A stretch of 9,371 nucleotides of DNA from Thermoleophilaceae bacterium (GTDB taxonomy: Bacteria > Actinomycetota > Thermoleophilia > Solirubrobacterales > Thermoleophilaceae): positions 1 through 9,371 of the forward strand of contig JACCXP010000131.1 of NCBI GenBank assembly GCA_013696905.1, in the 5' to 3' direction. The notes below the pieces were generated by a model, which did no database searches, was not told the origin of the DNA, and saw nothing but the letters and a program-made list of their open reading frames with translations. Positions 5,782 through 9,371 of this stretch are shown piece by piece. The position numbers and the translations under genes were made by a program. Position 1 is the stretch's first letter, and each line of letters opens with the position of its first letter.

Positions 5782-6992
5782 GCCGCCGCGTCGTGATCAC
5801 CGGGATGGGCGCCGTGACCCCGCTGGGCCTCGGCGCGCGCACCCTGTTCGAGCGCTGGAGGCGTGGCGAGTCGGGCATCGAGGGCGGCATCGGCGCGGCG
5901 TCGGACTTCGAGCCGAGCGACTTCCTGTCGAAGAAGGAAGCCCGCAGGGCCGATCGCTTCACCCAGCTCGCGATCGCCGCCTGCCAGGAGGCGCTCGATG
6001 ACGCCGGCTGGGGCGACGGCCTCCCGATCGACCCCGACCGCGTCGGTTGCGTGATCGGCACCGGCATCGGCGGCATGGGCTCGTTCGAGGACCAGCACCA
6101 CATCCTGCGCGAGTCCGGCGCGGGACGCGTCTCCCCGCTCGCCGTGCCGTTGATGATGCCGAACGCAGCACCTGGCGCGCTTGCCATGCGCTTCGGCCTG
6201 CGTGGGCCGGCGCACGGCACAGTCTCCGCCTGTGCGGCCGGCGCCGACGCGATCGGCGACGCGGTGCGCATGATCCACGCCGGCGACGCCGACGCGATCG
6301 TGGCCGGCGGCGCCGAGTGCACGCTCACCCCGCTCGCGACCGCCGCATTCGCCGCGATGGGAGCGACGTCCGACTCGGGTATCTCGCGACCGTTCGACGC
6401 CCGTCGCGACGGCTTCGTGATGGGCGAGGGCGCGGGCATCCTCGTGCTCGAGGACGCGGACGTCGCCGAGCGCCGTGGCGCTCGCATCCTCGGCGAGGTC
6501 GCGGGCTACGGCGCGAGCTCCGACGCGCACCACATCACGGCCCCCGATCCCGACGGCAAGGGCGCCGTGCGCGCGATCCTGCGCGCGCTCGAGGACGCGG
6601 GGATCGAGCCCGAGGATGTCGACTACGTGAATGCCCACGGTACCTCGACCCCGCTCAACGACCGCTCGGAGACTACGGCGATCAAGCGCGCGCTCGGTGA
6701 GCACGCGGCGCGCGTGCCGGTGTCCTCGCTCAAGTCGGCGATCGGGCACCTGCTCGGCGCGGCGGGCGCCGTCGAGGCGATCGCGACCGTCTATGCGCTC
6801 GGCGAGCGCGTCGCCCCGCCGACGCTCAACTACGGGGAACCCGACGAGGGACTTGACCTCGACTACGTGCCGGGCGAGGCTAAGGCGCTGCGAGAGCGCC
6901 AGAACGGATCCGGGCCGCGGCCGGCGGTGGCGCTTTCGAACGCCTTCGGCTTCGGCGGACACAACGCAGTCGTCTGCCTGAGGGGAACATGA
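5778..6992 (+). CDS. fabF: 3-oxoacyl-ACP synthase II (KAS II)
   Basis: Elongating condensing enzyme that joins acyl-ACP to malonyl-ACP. The 404-residue protein has the Cys-His-His triad: Cys152 in TVSACAAGADAIG, His287 in NAHGTSTPLND and His324 in KSAIGHLLGAAG, with Lys319 nearby. The N-terminus RRVVITGMGAVTPLG and C-terminus ALSNAFGFGGHNAVV are family standard, and length is normal (about 410). It starts at ATG 5778 overlapping acpP by 4 nt and ends overlapping the carboxyltransferase gene by 4 nt. Only one KAS I/II-type gene is present in this block, whereas the mycobacterial cluster has kasA and kasB. No chain-length-factor features are seen, so a type II polyketide synthase is unlikely. 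Confidence 0.95.
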   Translation: MSRRVVITGMGAVTPLGLGARTLFERWRRGESGIEGGIGAASDFEPSDFLSKKEARRADRFTQLAIAACQEALDDAGWGDGLPIDPDRVGCVIGTGIGGMGSFEDQHHILRESGAGRVSPLAVPLMMPNAAPGALAMRFGLRGPAHGTVSACAAGADAIGDAVRMIHAGDADAIVAGGAECTLTPLATAAFAAMGATSDSGISRPFDARRDGFVMGEGAGILVLEDADVAERRGARILGEVAGYGASSDAHHITAPDPDGKGAVRAILRALEDAGIEPEDVDYVNAHGTSTPLNDRSETTAIKRALGEHAARVPVSSLKSAIGHLLGAAGAVEAIATVYALGERVAPPTLNYGEPDEGLDLDYVPGEAKALRERQNGSGPRPAVALSNAFGFGGHNAVVCLRGT

Positions 6993-8467
6993 CAACGTCA
7001 ATTACAGACCGCGCGGCCGCCTACGGCCGCTTCGAGGCCGACGGGCGGCTCGAGCCGCTGCGCCGGCTCGAGCTCCTTTGCGACGAAGGATCGCTGCACG
7101 TGATCCGCTCCGAGGCCGCTTCGCGGCGGATGGGCGACAAAGCCCGGGCGGGCGATGGCGTCGTCGGCGCCGCTGGGCTGATCGACGGGCGCCCGGTGTT
7201 CTGCTACGCGCAGGACGCCGGCTTCGCCGGCGGCTCGCTCGGCGAAGTCCACGCCGACACGATCGTGCGCATCATGCGCCTTGCCGGCGACGCCAAGGCG
7301 CCCGTGATCGGCTTCATCGAGTCGGGCGGGGCGCGCATGCAGGAGGGCATCGCCGCGCTCGGCGGCTACGCGCGCATCTTCCGCGAGAACGTCGCGCTGT
7401 CGGGCCGGGTGCCGCAGATATCGGTCATCACCGGCACGTCCGCGGGCGGGGGCTCGTACTCGCCGGCGCTGACGGACTTCGTCGTCATGACCGCGGACGC
7501 GAGCATGTTCCTGACCGGGCCGGGCGTGGTGCAGGAGGTGATCGGCGAGAGCGTCTCGACCGAGGACCTCGGTGGATCGGGGGTGCACGAGCGAAACGGC
7601 GTCTGCCAGTTCGTCGTGCGAAACGACGTCGACTCGATCTTCCTCGCGCGCCAGATCGTCTCCTACCTGCCCCAGAGCGCCGATGCCGTGCCCGCGCTCG
7701 CCGAGGCACGCGAGGCGGGCGACGAGGATCCCGGGCGCCACGTGCCGGACGACCCGCGCACGGTCTACGACGTCCGCGACGTAATCGGCTCGATCGTCGA
7801 CGACGACAGCGTCCTAGAGGTGTCGTCGAAGTGGGCGCGCAACCTGGTGACGGCGTTCGCGCGCATCGAGGGGCGGTCCGTTGGAGTGATCGCGAACCAG
7901 CCGCGTTATCTCGGCGGCACGCTCGACGCGGACACCGCCCAGAAGGGCGCCCGCTTCGTGCGCATGTGCAACACCTACGGCCTGCCACTGGTGGTGCTGG
8001 TCGACACGGTCGGCTTCATGCCCGGCACGCGCCAGGAGTCGGCAGGGGTGATCCGCCACGGCGCGAAGCTGTTGCACGCGTTCGCCGAGGCGACGGTGCC
8101 GCGCCTGACGGTCGTGCTGCGAAAGGCCTACGGCGGCGCCTACATCACGATGAACTCGAAGGATCTCGGCGCCGACTTCGCGTTCGCCTGGCCGCAGGCC
8201 GAGATCGGGATCATGGGCGCCAAGCAGGCGGTCGGGATCGTCAACCGCCGCCAGCTCGCCGACGCCGACGATCCCGCCGGCGAGCGCGATCGGTTGGCCG
8301 AGGACTACGGCGAGCAGCACCTGCGCGCGAGCGTGGCCGCGCGCGACGGCTTCATCGACGAGGTGATCGAGCCGGCGGACACGCGCTCGCGGCTCGCCTG
8401 GGGCCTGCGCACGCTGTCGGGCAAGCACGGTGCGCGCGGCGGTCACGGGGGGAACATCCCGCTGTGA
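6989..8467 (+). CDS. Acyl-CoA (acetyl/propionyl-CoA) carboxylase, carboxyltransferase beta subunit
   Basis: Moves CO2 from carboxybiotin to acetyl- or propionyl-CoA, giving malonyl- or methylmalonyl-CoA. The 492-residue protein joins N- and C-terminal crotonase-fold halves in one chain, as in PccB and actinobacterial AccD proteins and unlike E. coli AccD, whose zinc ribbon is missing. Seen blocks are FIESGGARMQEG (about 109-120), oxyanion loop GTSAGGGSY (149-157), LGGTLDADTAQKGARFVRMC, VDTVGFMPGTRQE (from 338), KAYGGAYITM (from 379) and PQAEIGIMGAKQAVGIV. The ATG overlaps fabF by 4 nt, with AGGGGA at 6981-6986 only 2 nt away. The position after the condensing enzyme matches accD6 in the mycobacterial fatty acid cluster, favouring acetyl-CoA as substrate. 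The biotin carboxylase/BCCP subunit is not in the window. Confidence 0.93.
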   Translation: MTTSITDRAAAYGRFEADGRLEPLRRLELLCDEGSLHVIRSEAASRRMGDKARAGDGVVGAAGLIDGRPVFCYAQDAGFAGGSLGEVHADTIVRIMRLAGDAKAPVIGFIESGGARMQEGIAALGGYARIFRENVALSGRVPQISVITGTSAGGGSYSPALTDFVVMTADASMFLTGPGVVQEVIGESVSTEDLGGSGVHERNGVCQFVVRNDVDSIFLARQIVSYLPQSADAVPALAEAREAGDEDPGRHVPDDPRTVYDVRDVIGSIVDDDSVLEVSSKWARNLVTAFARIEGRSVGVIANQPRYLGGTLDADTAQKGARFVRMCNTYGLPLVVLVDTVGFMPGTRQESAGVIRHGAKLLHAFAEATVPRLTVVLRKAYGGAYITMNSKDLGADFAFAWPQAEIGIMGAKQAVGIVNRRQLADADDPAGERDRLAEDYGEQHLRASVAARDGFIDEVIEPADTRSRLAWGLRTLSGKHGARGGHGGNIPL

Positions 8468-9126
8468 GCGATCCGCGCCGGCTCCGCGGCCTCAAGGGCG
8501 AGGTCAACCGCTACGTCGCCCTGGGGGACTCGTTCACCGCGGGCGCCGAGGGCTCGACGACGGCGCGCTGGGCCGATGAGCTCGCGCTGGCGCTCGAGGA
8601 CGTGAATCCCGACGTCGAGTACCACAACCTGGCGGTTCCGGGCGTGCCGAGCGCGCACGTGGTCGAGCACCAGCTCGAGCCGGCTGTCGCGCTGCGGCCA
8701 GACGTCGTGACGGTGATCTGCGGCGCAAACGACGTGCTGCTGTCGGTGCGGCCCGACATCGGCGCCTACGCGGCTACCTTCGACCAGATCCTGACTCGTC
8801 TCGGAAGCGCCCTGCCGGGGGCGATCGTGCTGACCGCCACCGTGCCGGACCTGGCGCGCTTCATGCCGCTGCGCCCGCGTACGCGCGAGCGGGTGACACG
8901 CGGCATGCGTCAGCTCGGCCAGGCCACGCGCTCGGTGGCTCGCCGCCACGGTGTCCACTGTATGGAGTGGGCCGAGCACCCGCAGGCGGTCGTGCGCGAC
9001 AACTTCGCGGGCGACGGCTTTCACCCCTCGCTCGACGGCAACCGCCGCGCGGCCACCGAGGTGATGCGCACGCTTGAGCGCTTCGGGGTCGAGGTCGCCC
9101 CGCTCGCGGCACGCCGCGCCTCGTGA
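8464..9126 (+). CDS. Cytoplasmic SGNH/GDSL-type hydrolase
   Basis: A 220-residue lipase/esterase-superfamily protein with all four SGNH blocks. Ser23 lies in ALGDSFTAG (19-27), the oxyanion glycine Gly60 in NLAVPGV, Asn89 in CGANDV, and Asp184 with His187 in GDGFHPS. There is no signal peptide or membrane segment, so it should act inside the cell. GTG at 8464 overlaps the carboxyltransferase stop as GTGA; a purine-rich GGGGGGA sits at 8447-8453. The substrate cannot be read from sequence. Placed between a fatty acid carboxylase and a dehydratase, it could be an acyl-thioesterase (compare TesA, an SGNH enzyme), a lysophospholipase or an unrelated esterase. The fold assignment is firm and the role is inference. 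Confidence 0.9.
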   Translation: MSDPRRLRGLKGEVNRYVALGDSFTAGAEGSTTARWADELALALEDVNPDVEYHNLAVPGVPSAHVVEHQLEPAVALRPDVVTVICGANDVLLSVRPDIGAYAATFDQILTRLGSALPGAIVLTATVPDLARFMPLRPRTRERVTRGMRQLGQATRSVARRHGVHCMEWAEHPQAVVRDNFAGDGFHPSLDGNRRAATEVMRTLERFGVEVAPLAARRAS

Positions 9127-9371
9127 CCTCGGCTCACGAGTTCTTCGCCCAGGACTTCGACTCGCTGTCAGAGGGCGAGCGCTTCTCGACCCGAGCACGC
9201 ACGATCACCGAGGCAGACGTCGTCTCCTTCGCCGCCCTGACCGGCGACTTCCACCCTGTCCACACCGATGCCGTGTGGGCCGAGCGGAGCCCGTTCGGCG
9301 GGCGGATCGCACATGGGATGCTCGTCCTCTCCTACGCGGTCGGGCTCGTGCCGCTCGATCCCGAGCGCGTC
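9123..9371 (+). CDS. MaoC-like hotdog dehydratase, N-terminal part (cut by window edge)
   Basis: The first 83 codons, starting at GTG 9123, which overlaps the SGNH stop as GTGA; no separate Shine-Dalgarno was seen. The hydratase-2 signature is clear: FAALTGDFHPVHTD (36-49) with the expected catalytic Asp42 and His47, then FGGRIAHGMLVLSYAVGL, the usual hotdog central helix. Family members hydrate enoyl-CoA or dehydrate (R)-3-hydroxyacyl thioesters. Since no fabZ or fabA is in the window, this may serve the dehydration step of fatty acid synthesis, as the MaoC-like HadAB proteins do in mycobacteria. The C-terminus is missing, so single versus double hotdog cannot be judged. Confidence 0.88.
   Translation, partial: MTSAHEFFAQDFDSLSEGERFSTRARTITEADVVSFAALTGDFHPVHTDAVWAERSPFGGRIAHGMLVLSYAVGLVPLDPERV

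Noticed and set aside
5298..7001. Long minus-strand open frame of 567 codons across fabG, acpP and fabF
   Set aside because: It is a composition shadow of GC-rich coding on the other strand: low-complexity Arg/Ala/His-rich translation, no family motifs, and it covers three firmly identified genes.
7078..8463. Upstream extension of the SGNH hydrolase frame by over 400 codons
   Set aside because: The translation is Arg-rich and lies in another frame of the carboxyltransferase gene. The SGNH domain begins just after GTG 8464, which has the operon-typical GTGA overlap.
368..9126. Very frequent CTCGAG-type hexamers suggesting a dispersed repeat
   Set aside because: They follow from common Leu-Glu codon pairs (CTC GAG) in GC-biased coding DNA.
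1..9371. CRISPR arrays, tRNA/rRNA genes, insertion sequences or phage genes
   Set aside because: No spaced repeats, tRNA-like folds, transposase motifs or terminal inverted repeats were seen; nearly all DNA is assigned to operon genes.

Overview
The window is GC-rich (roughly 70% or more by eye) with strong G/C third-position bias, GTG and TTG starts alongside ATG, and very tight gene packing. The gene content (GAF-domain sensor kinase with a VIQRLF H-box, NarL-type regulator, discrete type II fatty acid synthase genes ending in a PccB-like carboxyltransferase, MaoC-type dehydratase) points to an actinobacterium. My best guess is a deep-branching lineage such as Thermoleophilia/Solirubrobacterales, but that is inference from style and not from a marker gene.

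Layout. Positions 1-306 (minus strand) hold the start of a GAF-like protein that runs off the left edge. A 61-bp divergent region (307-367) follows, with an imperfect AT-rich palindrome and a possible 13-codon leader ORF. All later genes are on the plus strand. First come rpe (pentose phosphate epimerase), a soluble GAF histidine kinase and a NarL/LuxR-family response regulator, joined by 4-nt GTGA overlaps. An 84-bp gap (2829-2912) carries a striking C6-ACAT-G6 palindrome. After it comes the fatty acid block: fabD, fabH, fabG, acpP, fabF, a PccB/AccD-type acyl-CoA carboxylase beta subunit, a cytoplasmic SGNH hydrolase, and the first 83 codons of a MaoC-like hotdog dehydratase cut by the right edge.

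How it works together. The carboxyltransferase would make malonyl-CoA with a biotin carboxylase/BCCP subunit encoded elsewhere. FabD loads malonate on AcpP, FabH primes, FabF elongates, FabG reduces the ketone, and the MaoC protein is the only candidate here for the 3-hydroxyacyl dehydration step, as no FabZ/FabA is present. No enoyl reductase is visible. The SGNH enzyme could act on acyl-thioesters or acyl esters. The kinase/regulator pair sits directly upstream and may control the block through the palindrome.

Most of the window is a well-understood pathway. The less ordinary parts are the embedded two-component system, its candidate operator, and the hydrolase/dehydratase tail.
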